NCBI GenBank assembly: GCA_023139105.1
Contig: JAGLOF010000054.1
Location: 27,144-91,143, forward strand
Length of the DNA stretch: 64,000 nucleotides
DNA from: a bacterium
Lineage (GTDB): Bacteria; Zhuqueibacterota; QNDG01; JAGLOF01
Direction of reading: 5' to 3'
A model generated the notes under the pieces. That model was given only the letters and a program-made list of their open reading frames with translations. It ran no database searches and was not told where the DNA came from. Shown here piece by piece: positions 28,922 to 38,107 of this stretch. A program made the position numbers and the translations under genes. The stretch's first letter is position 1, and every line of letters starts with the position of its first letter.

Positions 28922-29761
28922 ATGAAATATTTATCTCGTTTTATAATCTTGTTCTTACTATCCTTATCCGGCATAACGGTAATGGCACAGTCTGAAACAG
29001 GTGTAAATATAATTAGTAATGATCTTTCTATCAGGCCTGTTTGTGAAGATTCATGGATTATTGAACATCGCTTCCCATGGCCGTCAAATTCCCTGTTAGT
29101 AAAATTGGGTGATGTGGATTTTGTGCTGGTAGATACTCCGCAAGATCCCTCAGGCAGCCGGGATCTTCTCAAATGGATGAAAAAGACTTTTCGCAATTTC
29201 CGTTTGACAGTAATTAATACACATTTTCATACTGATAATCTTGGTGGAAATGAAGTGATGATAGCTGCCGGTCATTCGGTAATGGGATCAGATATGATTG
29301 CGCCTCTTTTGAAAGAGCGCGGTGAGAGAATGCGGAAGAATATATTAGCTATTCTTAAGAACTGGAAACATGATGAAATTGATCGATTCATTGATTCATA
29401 TAAATCCATGACCTTTGTGCCACCGACATTGGCCTTTCAGGTTAATAATATTGTGAGTATTTACATTGCCAATGAAAATTTTGAGATATTTTATCCCGGA
29501 CCCGGGCATTCTCCTGATAATGTTACTGTTTATTTCAGGAAGAAGAGATTGCTTTTTGGAGGTTGTCTGATAAAATCTCTTGAAAGTAACAATCTTGGTA
29601 ATCTCGTAGATGCAAACACAGAGCAGTGGTCTGAATCAATTGATAATGTTCAACATCGATATCCGATAGCAAAAATAATAATACCCGGACATGGGAAGCC
29701 AGACAATCAGTTGCTGTTTGAACATACTAAATCTTTACTTGTGAATTTTCATAAAAGATAA
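28922..29761 (+). CDS. Subclass B1-like metallo-beta-lactamase-fold exported enzyme
   Basis: 279 residues with a signal peptide ending at MAQS. All B1 zinc ligands can be read: His101-x-His103-x-Asp105 (HFHTD), His196 (GHSPDN), Cys215 (GGCLIKSLESNNLGN) and His257 (PGHGK). The Cys at the second zinc site and the GGCLIKS..LGN segment are characteristic of true B1 beta-lactamases (BlaB/IND/NDM type), not of general MBL-fold hydrolases. A periplasmic carbapenem- or penicillin-hydrolysing activity is plausible but unproven. It lies 15 bases before the ABC-F gene. No mobile element is adjacent. Confidence 0.85.
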   Translation: MKYLSRFIILFLLSLSGITVMAQSETGVNIISNDLSIRPVCEDSWIIEHRFPWPSNSLLVKLGDVDFVLVDTPQDPSGSRDLLKWMKKTFRNFRLTVINTHFHTDNLGGNEVMIAAGHSVMGSDMIAPLLKERGERMRKNILAILKNWKHDEIDRFIDSYKSMTFVPPTLAFQVNNIVSIYIANENFEIFYPGPGHSPDNVTVYFRKKRLLFGGCLIKSLESNNLGNLVDANTEQWSESIDNVQHRYPIAKIIIPGHGKPDNQLLFEHTKSLLVNFHKR

Positions 29762-29776
29762 GGATAATAAATATAA

Positions 29777-31684
29777 ATGGCTTTAATTTCACTACAAAAT
29801 ATCTCTATTGCTTTTGGCGGACCTCTTCTGCTTGATAATTTAAATCTTCAGATTCAAAAGAATCAGCGTATTTGTCTGCTGGGCCGAAACGGAGCAGGCA
29901 AATCAACATTAATGAAAATACTTGCCGGTACTTTGAAACCTGACAATGGAACTGTACTTAAAGATGCTTCTGTTCATGTATCATACTTTGAGCAGGATAT
30001 TCCTGACAGCTTTGAAGGGTCGGTATTTGATATTATTGCCGGTGGTCTTGGAATCAGAGGAAAGTTGCTGGTTAAATATCATCATGAAGAACAGCGTTTA
30101 ACTTTACATCCTGAGTATGACCATGTTGTGATGGATCAACTCCATGAGGATATGAATAAGCATGATTCATGGTCCGCACTGGAAGAAATTGGGAAAATTG
30201 CTACAAGAATGTCTATCGATTTTGAATTAATGTATTCCCAATTGTCTGGAGGTCAGAAACGGCGTGTGCTGCTTGCACGTGCTTTAGTCTCCTCACCGGA
30301 TCTGCTTTTGCTTGATGAACCTACAAACCATCTTGATATTGATTCTATTGCATGGATGGAGGATTACCTTCTCAAACAGAATATTACACTGCTTTTTGTT
30401 ACTCATGATCGTATGCTGCTCCGACGCCTTGCAACACGTATTGTTGAGCTGGACAGGGGACAGCTTGTTGACTGGTCATGTACTTATGATACCTTTCTAG
30501 AGCGTAAGCAGAGAGTATTGGAAGATGAAGTAAAAGCATGGGACAGATTTGATAAAAAACTGGCAGAAGAGGAAATTTGGATTCGAAAGGGAATCAGAGC
30601 AAGACAGACAAGGGATGAGGGGAGAGTACGTGCCCTAGAAAAAATGCGCAAAGAAAGACGTCATAGGCGTCAAAGGGAAGGTGCTGCCTCTCTGTCTATC
30701 ATAGAAGCTGGCCGCAGCGGCAAAATGGTTCTTGAAGCTGATAACATACGTTTTTCGCATGATGGCAAAATATTGATTGACGGTTTTACAAGCAGAATTC
30801 TTCGTGGAGATTCTATTGGCATTATCGGGCCGAATGGCTGTGGCAAAACAACTTTAATTAATCTATTAATAAAAAAACTTGAACCACAATCCGGTACTAT
30901 CCGCCATGGTACAAATCTGGAAATAGTGTATTTTGATCAGTTACGTCAGCAACTTGATCAGGAAAAAAGTGTTAGGGAGAATGTACTATTACATGGTGAT
31001 TATGTTATTATTGGCGATGATAAACGCCATATTTATTCATATCTTCAAGATTTTCTTTTTACACCGGAACGAGCGCGAACACCGGTAAAGGCATTATCAG
31101 GAGGAGAAAAAAATCGTTTACTTTTAGCCAGGCTTTTTACTCAACAGGCCAATGTCCTGGTAATGGATGAACCCACAAATGATCTGGATGTTGAAACTTT
31201 AGAATTACTTGAAGAACTTTTGCTTAATTTTGATGGGACATTATTTTTAATTTGTCATGATAGAACTTTCCTTAATAACGTTGTAGCCAGCACTTTGGTT
31301 TTCACTGAGAATGGAATTATCGAAGAACATATTGGAGGCTATGATGATTGGGCCGCTATTAAAGCCCGTCGCAAAGAGAAAATATTTTCTCCAATTAAAT
31401 CCATTGACAAAAAGGAAGCCTATCTTTCTGAAAAGAAAGCCAGACCGAAAAAGAAACTCTCCAATAAAGAAGCGGCTGAGCTGAAATCAATACCGGAACT
31501 CATCAATTTGTTGGAAAATGAACAGGCTGCTCTACATGAGAAAATGATTGAACCGGAGTTTTATAAAAGTGGTGACAAAATGTCTAAAGCCAAGCAGCGT
31601 CTCGAAGAGATAGAGATTGAACTGATAAATCTGTTGGAACGGTGGGAAGAACTGGAAACGATGCAGATATATAACAGTTGTTAA
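29777..31684 (+). CDS. uup: ABC-F family ATPase (Uup-like)
   Basis: 635 residues. Two ABC cassettes: Walker A GRNGAGKST and GPNGCGKTT, signature LSGGQKRR and LSGGEKNR, Walker B LLLLDEPTNHLD and VLVMDEPTNDLD. A charged inter-domain linker (about residues 240-310) and a Lys-rich C-terminal coiled coil (about 545-635) resemble Uup, which acts at ribosomes or on branched DNA. No membrane segments. A related antibiotic-resistance ABC-F role cannot be excluded, and the neighbouring beta-lactamase is suggestive only. Confidence 0.9.
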   Translation: MALISLQNISIAFGGPLLLDNLNLQIQKNQRICLLGRNGAGKSTLMKILAGTLKPDNGTVLKDASVHVSYFEQDIPDSFEGSVFDIIAGGLGIRGKLLVKYHHEEQRLTLHPEYDHVVMDQLHEDMNKHDSWSALEEIGKIATRMSIDFELMYSQLSGGQKRRVLLARALVSSPDLLLLDEPTNHLDIDSIAWMEDYLLKQNITLLFVTHDRMLLRRLATRIVELDRGQLVDWSCTYDTFLERKQRVLEDEVKAWDRFDKKLAEEEIWIRKGIRARQTRDEGRVRALEKMRKERRHRRQREGAASLSIIEAGRSGKMVLEADNIRFSHDGKILIDGFTSRILRGDSIGIIGPNGCGKTTLINLLIKKLEPQSGTIRHGTNLEIVYFDQLRQQLDQEKSVRENVLLHGDYVIIGDDKRHIYSYLQDFLFTPERARTPVKALSGGEKNRLLLARLFTQQANVLVMDEPTNDLDVETLELLEELLLNFDGTLFLICHDRTFLNNVVASTLVFTENGIIEEHIGGYDDWAAIKARRKEKIFSPIKSIDKKEAYLSEKKARPKKKLSNKEAAELKSIPELINLLENEQAALHEKMIEPEFYKSGDKMSKAKQRLEEIEIELINLLERWEELETMQIYNSC

Positions 31685-31841
31685 GATTAAGATGATGTAA
31701 CTTATCACATTATATTGTCAGTTTATCCCAACAATCAGTCCTTCATCCAATAAAAGGTTTATTTGAAACGGCTTTGCCGTATATTTAGTTACATATTATC
31801 TCAACAAATTTAATTTATAATAAGTTATTGGATGTGTTTAA

Positions 31842-32693
31842 ATGGAAATTTTGAAAAAACAGAAAAAGCTGGCTGAATTTGCTGGTGAACTTTTAGGAAC
31901 CTTCATCCTGGTGTTCTTTGGTTGCGGTGTGGTGGCTGCATCCATTTTATTTGACACCCATTTGGGCCTTTTCCAGGTTGCCATGGTTTGGGGGCTTGGA
32001 GTGGCACTGGCTATCTATGTGACACGACATCTATCATGTGCACATCTTAATCCGGCTGTTACTATAGCAATGATTGTATCCGGGCGGATGAAGCCCTGCA
32101 AATTCGGACGATATGTTCTAGGCCAATTTATTGGTGCATTCCTGGCAGCCGTCTTACTATACGTTATTTTTAATAGTACTATAATTCAATTTGAAGCAGC
32201 AAATGGTATTATACGTGGAACTGCTCAGTCGATTAGTACAGCGGCAATATTTGGTGAGTTTTATCCTAATCCTTCATCCTCTTTTACATATAGTGTCACT
32301 ATGTGGACTGCATTTTGTGTTGAATCAGTAGGAACGTTTTTTCTTGTGTTTATGATTCTTACATTGACTGATGGATGTAATATCGGACGACCGGATGACA
32401 CTCTGGTTCCTTTATTCATTGGTTTGACAATCACTGTAATAATTTCTGTAATTGCTCCATTGACACAGGCAGGAATAAATCCCGCCAGAGATTTGGCACC
32501 GCGTATATTTGCCTGGTTGGCAGGTTGGGGAAAGGCAGCATTTCCTGCAAAACCGATTGGAGCATTGGTTGTATATGTATTTGGCCCGATTTCCGGAAGT
32601 ATAATTGCAGCTTTATTATTTCAAAAAATTGTACGACCAATGCTTATGGTAAGGGCAAAAGATGTAGACCTATGTTGTTCTGATTCTGAATAA
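31842..32693 (+). CDS. MIP-family aquaporin/glycerol facilitator
   Basis: 283 residues, six membrane helices. Two pore loops are seen: HLNPAV (first NPA) and GINPARD (second NPA followed by Arg-Asp). The Asp after the second NPAR is typical of glycerol facilitators (GlpF subfamily), and the extended loop between helices 3 and 4 fits. It moves glycerol or small neutral solutes across the inner membrane. The C-terminal tail has CC. No glycerol kinase gene is adjacent. Confidence 0.92.
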   Translation: MEILKKQKKLAEFAGELLGTFILVFFGCGVVAASILFDTHLGLFQVAMVWGLGVALAIYVTRHLSCAHLNPAVTIAMIVSGRMKPCKFGRYVLGQFIGAFLAAVLLYVIFNSTIIQFEAANGIIRGTAQSISTAAIFGEFYPNPSSSFTYSVTMWTAFCVESVGTFFLVFMILTLTDGCNIGRPDDTLVPLFIGLTITVIISVIAPLTQAGINPARDLAPRIFAWLAGWGKAAFPAKPIGALVVYVFGPISGSIIAALLFQKIVRPMLMVRAKDVDLCCSDSE

Positions 32694-32828
32694 ATGATTT
32701 AAAACAAGAACACTATTTCCGTTTAGTTTTTTTTAATACCAGGTGAATTGTTGACTGAAATATTTTTTAAATATGAATTTTCAGATAAATGTGGAACCCT
32801 ATAAATCTTGTTGCCGTATAATACAACA

Positions 32829-32843
32829 GTTGTAGTATGCAAC
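32829..32843. promoter_or_regulatory. Candidate MarR operator before its own gene
   Basis: An inverted repeat GTTGTAGTATGCAAC just upstream of the MarR start (32856). It matches the palindrome at 33335 in outer half-sites GTTGyA/TGCAAC. A further TGTTG...CAACA pair (32809-32828) surrounds a TATAAT hexamer (32817-32822), so bound repressor would block the promoter. Confidence 0.5.
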
Positions 32844-32855
32844 CGTGGGAATAAA

Positions 32856-33320
32856 ATGAATAATGTTAATATTAATGAGTTTCGTAAATCAATGCGGCAG
32901 CTTGAAAGGCTGCTGGAAAAACAATCAAAAAATTTTGATTGTTGCTGTGGTGTCTCAGTAGCACAATGCCATACATTATTAGCGTTGGAAGAAATGGAAC
33001 CTTGTTCACTTAGTGTCTTGGCAAAAGAACTGGAATTGGATAAAAGTACAGTTAGCAGAAGTATTGAAGGATTAGTACGAATCGGATTAGTACATCGAAA
33101 ACTTGATTTGGAGAATCGTAGATATACGATTCAAACTCTCTCAGAGCAGGGTAGATTAACCGTAAAAAAAATAAATGAAGAAAACAATGAATTTTATAAT
33201 GAGATGCTCAATAAGCTTGCTAATAAAGATAAGAACTCTTTAATACTTGGCTTGACCAACTTAATTGATTTATTACAAAAAACTATAATAAATAGTGATA
33301 AGTGCCGATCAAAAGGTTAA
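32856..33320 (+). CDS. MarR-family transcriptional regulator, Cys-rich
   Basis: 154 residues from the ATG at 32856; an upstream in-frame TTG at 32808 lies in the promoter. Winged-helix core: SLSVLAKELELDKSTVSRSIEGLVRIGLVHRKLDLENRRYTIQTLSEQG. N-terminal to it are the cysteines CCCGVSVAQCH (about residues 30-40), which could sense thiol oxidation or a metal, an inference from position. It probably represses itself and the small secreted protein downstream, since related palindromes precede both. Confidence 0.88.
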   Translation: MNNVNINEFRKSMRQLERLLEKQSKNFDCCCGVSVAQCHTLLALEEMEPCSLSVLAKELELDKSTVSRSIEGLVRIGLVHRKLDLENRRYTIQTLSEQGRLTVKKINEENNEFYNEMLNKLANKDKNSLILGLTNLIDLLQKTIINSDKCRSKG

Positions 33321-33334
33321 TTTTTTTATCATTA

Positions 33335-33353
33335 CTGTTGCATATTGCAACAG
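33335..33353. promoter_or_regulatory. Perfect palindrome, candidate MarR operator before the secreted-protein gene
   Basis: CTGTTGCA-TAT-TGCAACAG, eight-base arms, 30 bases upstream of the ATG at 33383. A further TTGCAAC half-site is at 33360. Half-sites match those before the MarR gene. Confidence 0.6.
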
Positions 33354-33382
33354 TTTCACTTGCAACAACATTGGAGGTTATT

Positions 33383-33820
33383 ATGAAAAAGAGTATTCTA
33401 TTGTTTTTGACAATAGTGGCCGTACAAATGTCTCTGGGTAGTATTCGGGATCAAACTAAAAAAGTTGAAGATGTTATTAACAAATTAGAGAAAGCAATTC
33501 AGACAAGCAACTTTGAAATAATTAAACCATTTATAGATGAAGAATTTTTATATGGAGGCATAAGTTGCGGGTCATCAAATTGTGAATCAGTGAAAAACCT
33601 TTTTAAAAATATAGTAAATGATTATCCGGAAAGTATTGCTTTAAAATCAATAGAAATCACTCAGATTTCAAAAGAAGGCAGCGATTACTCTATAAGTACA
33701 CTGTTTCATTACGTTGATAAGGCTAATCTATCAAAAAAACAAGAAATAATTCTAACTAATGAGGCAAAGCTTTTTGCACTTGAAATTCCATATCTTAAAG
33801 TAAAAATAGGTGGAGCATGA
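33383..33820 (+). CDS. Small exported protein of unknown function
   Basis: 145 residues from the ATG at 33383 behind TTGGAGG. The signal peptide is followed by a mixed alpha/beta domain beginning with a helix (KKVEDVINKLEKAI); the pattern and size resemble NTF2/SnoaL-like periplasmic proteins, but this is a weak guess. It contains Cys residues in GISCGSSNCES. It is probably controlled by the adjacent MarR through the palindrome upstream. Confidence 0.75.
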   Translation: MKKSILLFLTIVAVQMSLGSIRDQTKKVEDVINKLEKAIQTSNFEIIKPFIDEEFLYGGISCGSSNCESVKNLFKNIVNDYPESIALKSIEITQISKEGSDYSISTLFHYVDKANLSKKQEIILTNEAKLFALEIPYLKVKIGGA

Positions 33821-34038
33821 TAAATTAAAAAAAATAATGGATTTATTATGTGATTTTAATCTATGATGAGTATGTTACACTATAATTCGACTGTAAAATA
33901 ATTGAATATTTGTCTGGTTGTCAATGTATTAAGAAAATTGAAATATAAACTATTGTCTTATTGCTTGACTTTTGAACATATTCTCATTAACATTGACAAT
34001 TCTTATAAATATCAAATTATTAACAATGGAAATCAATT

Positions 34039-34461
34039 ATGCCACATCAAATTTTTGATCTTATACAGTCAATAAAAAAGGGTTGTGTACGTACCGAGGA
34101 ACATCTGCGTAGAGAATGCGGACTCAGCACTGCTGAATTCAATGGTATACTGATTATTGATCCGGAAGAGCATGTTTTTGGAGGAGAATTTTCTGAAAGA
34201 ATGGACCTCTCTCCATCACGAGGAAGTCGGGTTATAAATCAACTTGTTAAAAAAGATTTGTTCCAAACAGAACCTGTTCCGGAGAATCGTCGTGCTATTA
34301 GAGTTTTTTTTACAGATTCCGGCAAAAAAATTAGAGCGATGCTGGATACAGAGATAGAAGAGTGTGAAAAGCGTTTACTTTTAAGATTACCTGAATCTCA
34401 ACGTGAATCTTTTCGTGAAACTTTGGAAACACTAGCATTCCTTTTGAATAATCCATTATAG
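34039..34461 (+). CDS. MarR-family winged-helix regulator (second)
   Basis: 140 residues. N-terminal dimerisation helix, then the winged-helix segment LSTAEFNGILII...FSERMDLSPSRGSRVINQLVKKDLF...ENRRAIRVFFTDSGKKI, and a C-terminal helix. It stands alone with 200-base AT-rich flanks. No effector or target is evident. Confidence 0.85.
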   Translation: MPHQIFDLIQSIKKGCVRTEEHLRRECGLSTAEFNGILIIDPEEHVFGGEFSERMDLSPSRGSRVINQLVKKDLFQTEPVPENRRAIRVFFTDSGKKIRAMLDTEIEECEKRLLLRLPESQRESFRETLETLAFLLNNPL

Positions 34462-34647
34462 TCCTGAACTTTTTTTCCAATTTCAAATTATATGTATTAA
34501 TATACCCGATGTTTTTTCTTGATTAAACACCGGGTATGTTAATTACCTACTTATACCTTTTCTTTGGACAATCCTAAATAAATGAAACAAATCTATGTCA
34601 GCTGCGTAACTCATATATGTTTCAATTATTGAGGATTGGGGAAGTAT

Positions 34648-34977
34648 ATGACAAAAATGTTGACAAGGCCAGAAGAACTAATTTTATTGGCAATCTGGCA
34701 GCTTAAAGAGAATGCATATTGTGTTCCTATTCGTGAGCATATATCCCGATTAACCGGAGATAACTGGTCATTGGGATCCATTTATATGCCATTGGATCGA
34801 CTCGGTAAAAGAGGCTACCTTGACTCCTATTTATCTGAAGCCACTCCTCAACGCGGTGGCAGGCATAAGCGAATATACACCTTGACCCGTCATGGTAGTG
34901 AGGCATTAATTCGTGTACGCAATCTGCATGAGGCTATATGGGCAGAGACAGAAGATATTAATCCGGAATCCTTTTAA
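34648..34977 (+). CDS. PadR-family transcriptional regulator
   Basis: 109 residues from the ATG at 34648 behind GGGGAAG. PadR winged helix: LILLAIWQLKENAYCVPIREHISRLTG, GSIYMPLDRLGKRGYLDS and RGGRHKRIYTLTRHG. The stop codon overlaps the start of the permease by one base (TAATG), a common PadR-permease pairing in FCB and Acidobacteria; it probably controls that permease. Confidence 0.9.
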   Translation: MTKMLTRPEELILLAIWQLKENAYCVPIREHISRLTGDNWSLGSIYMPLDRLGKRGYLDSYLSEATPQRGGRHKRIYTLTRHGSEALIRVRNLHEAIWAETEDINPESF

Positions 34978-37559
34978 TGCATCGACAGCCACCCAAATTG
35001 GCAGAATGGATTTTAAAATTTATTCTGGTTGATGATCTATGGTATACACCCCTTGGAGATTTTGAAGAGTTTTTCCAGGTAATTGTTCATGAAGACACTA
35101 TTTTTAAAGCTCGTCTATGGTATTGGAAACAGATATTTATACTTTTTCCTAAAAAACTTAGGGGAAAATTACGTGAAGGAGGCGATATGTTTAACAATTA
35201 TTGGAAAATGGCCTTAAGGCACTTTAAAAGGCAAACCGTCTATGCTGCTATCAATCTTATTGGTTTGATAGTGGGAATGACAGTCGCTATCCTATTTCTC
35301 TTATGGGTGAGAGATGAGAGGGCGTTTGACCGTTTCCATGTTAATCATGAGGATGTGTATCGCGTGGTGGCTGATTGGCCAAAATATGGTTGGGATGGAT
35401 TAGAGAACACACCAGCTCCATTAGCAGAGGCCATTGAATCAGAGTTATCAGAAGTTGTCAATTTATCGCGGATCTGGTTTCATAATCGGAATGTGTTCCG
35501 TGTAGAGGACCGATTTTTTTATGAGTCACGCGGTATTTTTGTCGATCCAGGTTTTTTTGAGATGTTCAGTTTTCCTGAGGTTGAAGGAGAATCCGGTTCT
35601 GCTCTGGATGGACCCCAGGACATTTTTATTACAGCCAGCTTGGCTGAAAGGTATTTTCCCAATCAAAAGGCCGTAGGTCAGGTTATCTATGCCGATGAGG
35701 AACCTTTGACAGTCCGGGGCATCCTGGCTGATCCCCCCAGACATTCAACCCTGCAATTTGATTATGTTCAAGCGTTTAAACATGTTGCAGGTTATTCTAC
35801 ACATTGGAATGCATGTCAATTTACCCTGTTTATCCAGCCAAGTCCTAATTCAAATTTAGAGGAAATTGCTGAGAAGATGACAGCCATTGCCAAAGACAAT
35901 GGCAGCTGGCATGTAAAAAATGGATTAACTTTTCGGCTTCAGCCAATTTTAGAGATGCATCTGGATGCGCGCTCCTATCAACGGGAATCAGTTGTATTGG
36001 GAGACAGTAAAGTAGTTATGTTATTTACTGCTATTGCACTATTTGCCATACTACTTGCATGTGTTAATTTTATTAATCTGTCGACTGCCCGGGCAATGAC
36101 GCGGGCAAAGGAAGTGGGATTACGCAAAACACTAGGCGCACGAAGGGGTCAACTCATCGCCCAATTTTTAGGTGAGTCCATGATTTACAGCGGAATTGCA
36201 GTGTTTGTGGCAATTATGCTGTCCGCGATATTGCTTCCCTGGTTTAATGCGTTTACCGGGAAGGCATTGGCTATGGAAATTGCGGATTGGGGATTATGGC
36301 GTATACTACTAAGTCTGTTCCTGGCTAGTGGACTATTGGCCGGTGCTTATCCCGCTATCCTGCTTTCTGGATTTCAATCCATTGCTGTCCTGAAGTCAAT
36401 TGGGAATAAAGGATCCCACGGCGCAGGAATGCGACAGGGGCTGGTTGTTTTACAATTCGCCATCGCTTTATTGCTTATGATTAGCTCTATGGCAATTAAT
36501 AAACAGATTCATTTTATTCGAAACAAAGACTTAGGCCTGGCTAAAGATCATGTAATCACTATTCCGCTGAAAGGGCCTTTTGCTGAACAATTTGAATCTG
36601 TTGAACAGGAACTATTGAGAAACTCTCAGATTGCCTCTGTCAGTGGCGTGTGGAATGACGTTTCAAGGGAAACCTGGCGCGGGTCACAGAATTGGAAATA
36701 TGAAGGGAAGACTACAGAAGGCAAAGAGCTGGATATTATAAATACGGGTGTTGATTTTGATTATTTTAAAACCATGGGAATTACATTAACAGCTGGTCGT
36801 CTATTCTCCAAATCATTCGCATCGGATTCGGTTTCTTCTCTAATTTTTAATGAGGCTGCAATCAGAGAACTTCAGATTGATAATCCTGTAGGAAAGTGGT
36901 TTGAAATGGGAGGGAAACGGTGTACTATTATTGGTATTGCCAGTGATGTGCATTATCTTTCGCTTCAAAATGAGATCTCTCCACGTGTCTATTTCATTCG
37001 GCCGATGAAAGAGTGTCAAAGTAGTGGACAAGCGTTGATTAAAATAAGAGGAGAGAATGTACAAGCCGCTGTCAATCATATTGAGAAAGTCTACACGGAT
37101 GTGAATCGTTTCATGCCTTTTGAATTCCAGTTTTTGGATCAAGTTTATAACAGACTTTACCATCAGGAGCATCAGATCAGTACACTACTCAACTTGTTAA
37201 CCGGTCTCGGTATTTTTATATCCTGCCTTGGACTATTTGGATTGGCGGCCTTTATGGTAGAACGGCGCACCAAGGAAATAGGTATTCGGAAAACGTTGGG
37301 CGCATCTGAATTTCATATCTGGGGTGGGCTAACCAACGAATTTATAATCTGGGTGGCCATTGCCAATGTTCCTGCCTGGCCTGCCGCTTACTGGCTCATT
37401 GGGAAGGCGTTGAAGTCTTATGCCTATCGTATTGATATACAATTGGATCTCTTTATTTTACCCGCTTTGTTGACCCTGTTTGTTGCCGTTATAACAGTTA
37501 GTGTACAATCAATACGGGCGATGCGGACGCAGCCGGCAATAGCATTGCGGGATGAATGA
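34977..37559 (+). CDS. MacB/FtsX-type ABC transporter permease with N-terminal prefix domain
   Basis: 860 residues. The first ~75 residues (LAEWILKFILVDD...GDFEEFF) form the permease prefix domain found in PadR-linked permeases. Then follow the first membrane helix, a MacB_PCD periplasmic domain (about 95-335), an FtsX block with the coupling motif EVGLRKTLGARRGQL (about 380), a second periplasmic domain (about 500-720) and a second FtsX block (KEIGIRKTLGASEFHIW, about 765). No ATPase gene adjoins, as in 'orphan' duplicated permeases. The substrate is unknown. Confidence 0.9.
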   Translation: MHRQPPKLAEWILKFILVDDLWYTPLGDFEEFFQVIVHEDTIFKARLWYWKQIFILFPKKLRGKLREGGDMFNNYWKMALRHFKRQTVYAAINLIGLIVGMTVAILFLLWVRDERAFDRFHVNHEDVYRVVADWPKYGWDGLENTPAPLAEAIESELSEVVNLSRIWFHNRNVFRVEDRFFYESRGIFVDPGFFEMFSFPEVEGESGSALDGPQDIFITASLAERYFPNQKAVGQVIYADEEPLTVRGILADPPRHSTLQFDYVQAFKHVAGYSTHWNACQFTLFIQPSPNSNLEEIAEKMTAIAKDNGSWHVKNGLTFRLQPILEMHLDARSYQRESVVLGDSKVVMLFTAIALFAILLACVNFINLSTARAMTRAKEVGLRKTLGARRGQLIAQFLGESMIYSGIAVFVAIMLSAILLPWFNAFTGKALAMEIADWGLWRILLSLFLASGLLAGAYPAILLSGFQSIAVLKSIGNKGSHGAGMRQGLVVLQFAIALLLMISSMAINKQIHFIRNKDLGLAKDHVITIPLKGPFAEQFESVEQELLRNSQIASVSGVWNDVSRETWRGSQNWKYEGKTTEGKELDIINTGVDFDYFKTMGITLTAGRLFSKSFASDSVSSLIFNEAAIRELQIDNPVGKWFEMGGKRCTIIGIASDVHYLSLQNEISPRVYFIRPMKECQSSGQALIKIRGENVQAAVNHIEKVYTDVNRFMPFEFQFLDQVYNRLYHQEHQISTLLNLLTGLGIFISCLGLFGLAAFMVERRTKEIGIRKTLGASEFHIWGGLTNEFIIWVAIANVPAWPAAYWLIGKALKSYAYRIDIQLDLFILPALLTLFVAVITVSVQSIRAMRTQPAIALRDE

Positions 37560-37609
37560 GATAAAAATACAACATTGAATAATCATTTATGATATTTGAC
37601 AATTTAAAA

Positions 37610-37634
37610 GGCGGGCTGTGAGCTCGCTTTTTTT
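37610..37634 (+). terminator. Terminator after the permease
   Basis: Eight-pair stem GGCGGGCT/AGCTCGCT with two G-T pairs, three-base loop, seven T residues. Confidence 0.72.
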
Positions 37635-37660
37635 AATGGCAATAGTAAAATGAAACATGA

Positions 37661-37697
37661 TGTTAAAAAATTCGTACACTGTTAAAAAATTAGCACA
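37661..37697. promoter_or_regulatory. Tandem candidate BlaI operators before the regulator gene
   Basis: Two 18-base copies, at 37661-37678 and 37680-37697, share TGTTAAAAAATT and end in ACA/CACA. Copy starts are 19 bases apart. The same motif with the same 19-base spacing occurs at 39644-39678. Confidence 0.65.
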
Positions 37698-37717
37698 ACT
37701 ATGTTTTAAGGATTATT

Positions 37718-38107
37718 ATGCTTTTAGATTCGCTTGAAAAATTGAGCCGCCGTGAAAGACAGATCATGGAAATTCTTTATCAGAAAAAACAGACGACTGC
37801 TTCGGATCTTCAAGAAACATTGCCAGATGCACCAAGCAATTCCTCTATTAGGACATTCTTAAGAATTTTGGAAGAGAAAGGGCTGGTTAGGCATCAATAT
37901 GATGGTCCAAGATTTATATACTCTCCTGTCATAAAACCAGAGATCGCAAAAAAAGGTGCACTCAAGCATCTTATGACAACATTATTTGATAATTCCGCAG
38001 AACATATGGTAGCAGCTCTATTGGATATCACCAGCAGTAATATGTCCAATGAAGAATATGACAGGCTCTCACGTCTCATTGAAGATGCCAGAAAAGAGGG
38101 GCGATGA
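37718..38107 (+). CDS. BlaI/MecI-family repressor
   Basis: 129 residues. Winged helix LSRRERQIMEILYQKKQTTASDLQETLPDAPSNSSIRTFLRILEEKGLVRHQ (residues 8-60) is a clear BlaI/MecI/CopY domain, followed by a dimerisation helix. It overlaps the M56 peptidase gene by four bases (ATGA), the standard BlaI-BlaR1 order. The repressor would be removed by the membrane peptidase on signal. Candidate operators lie directly upstream. Confidence 0.92.
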   Translation: MLLDSLEKLSRRERQIMEILYQKKQTTASDLQETLPDAPSNSSIRTFLRILEEKGLVRHQYDGPRFIYSPVIKPEIAKKGALKHLMTTLFDNSAEHMVAALLDITSSNMSNEEYDRLSRLIEDARKEGR

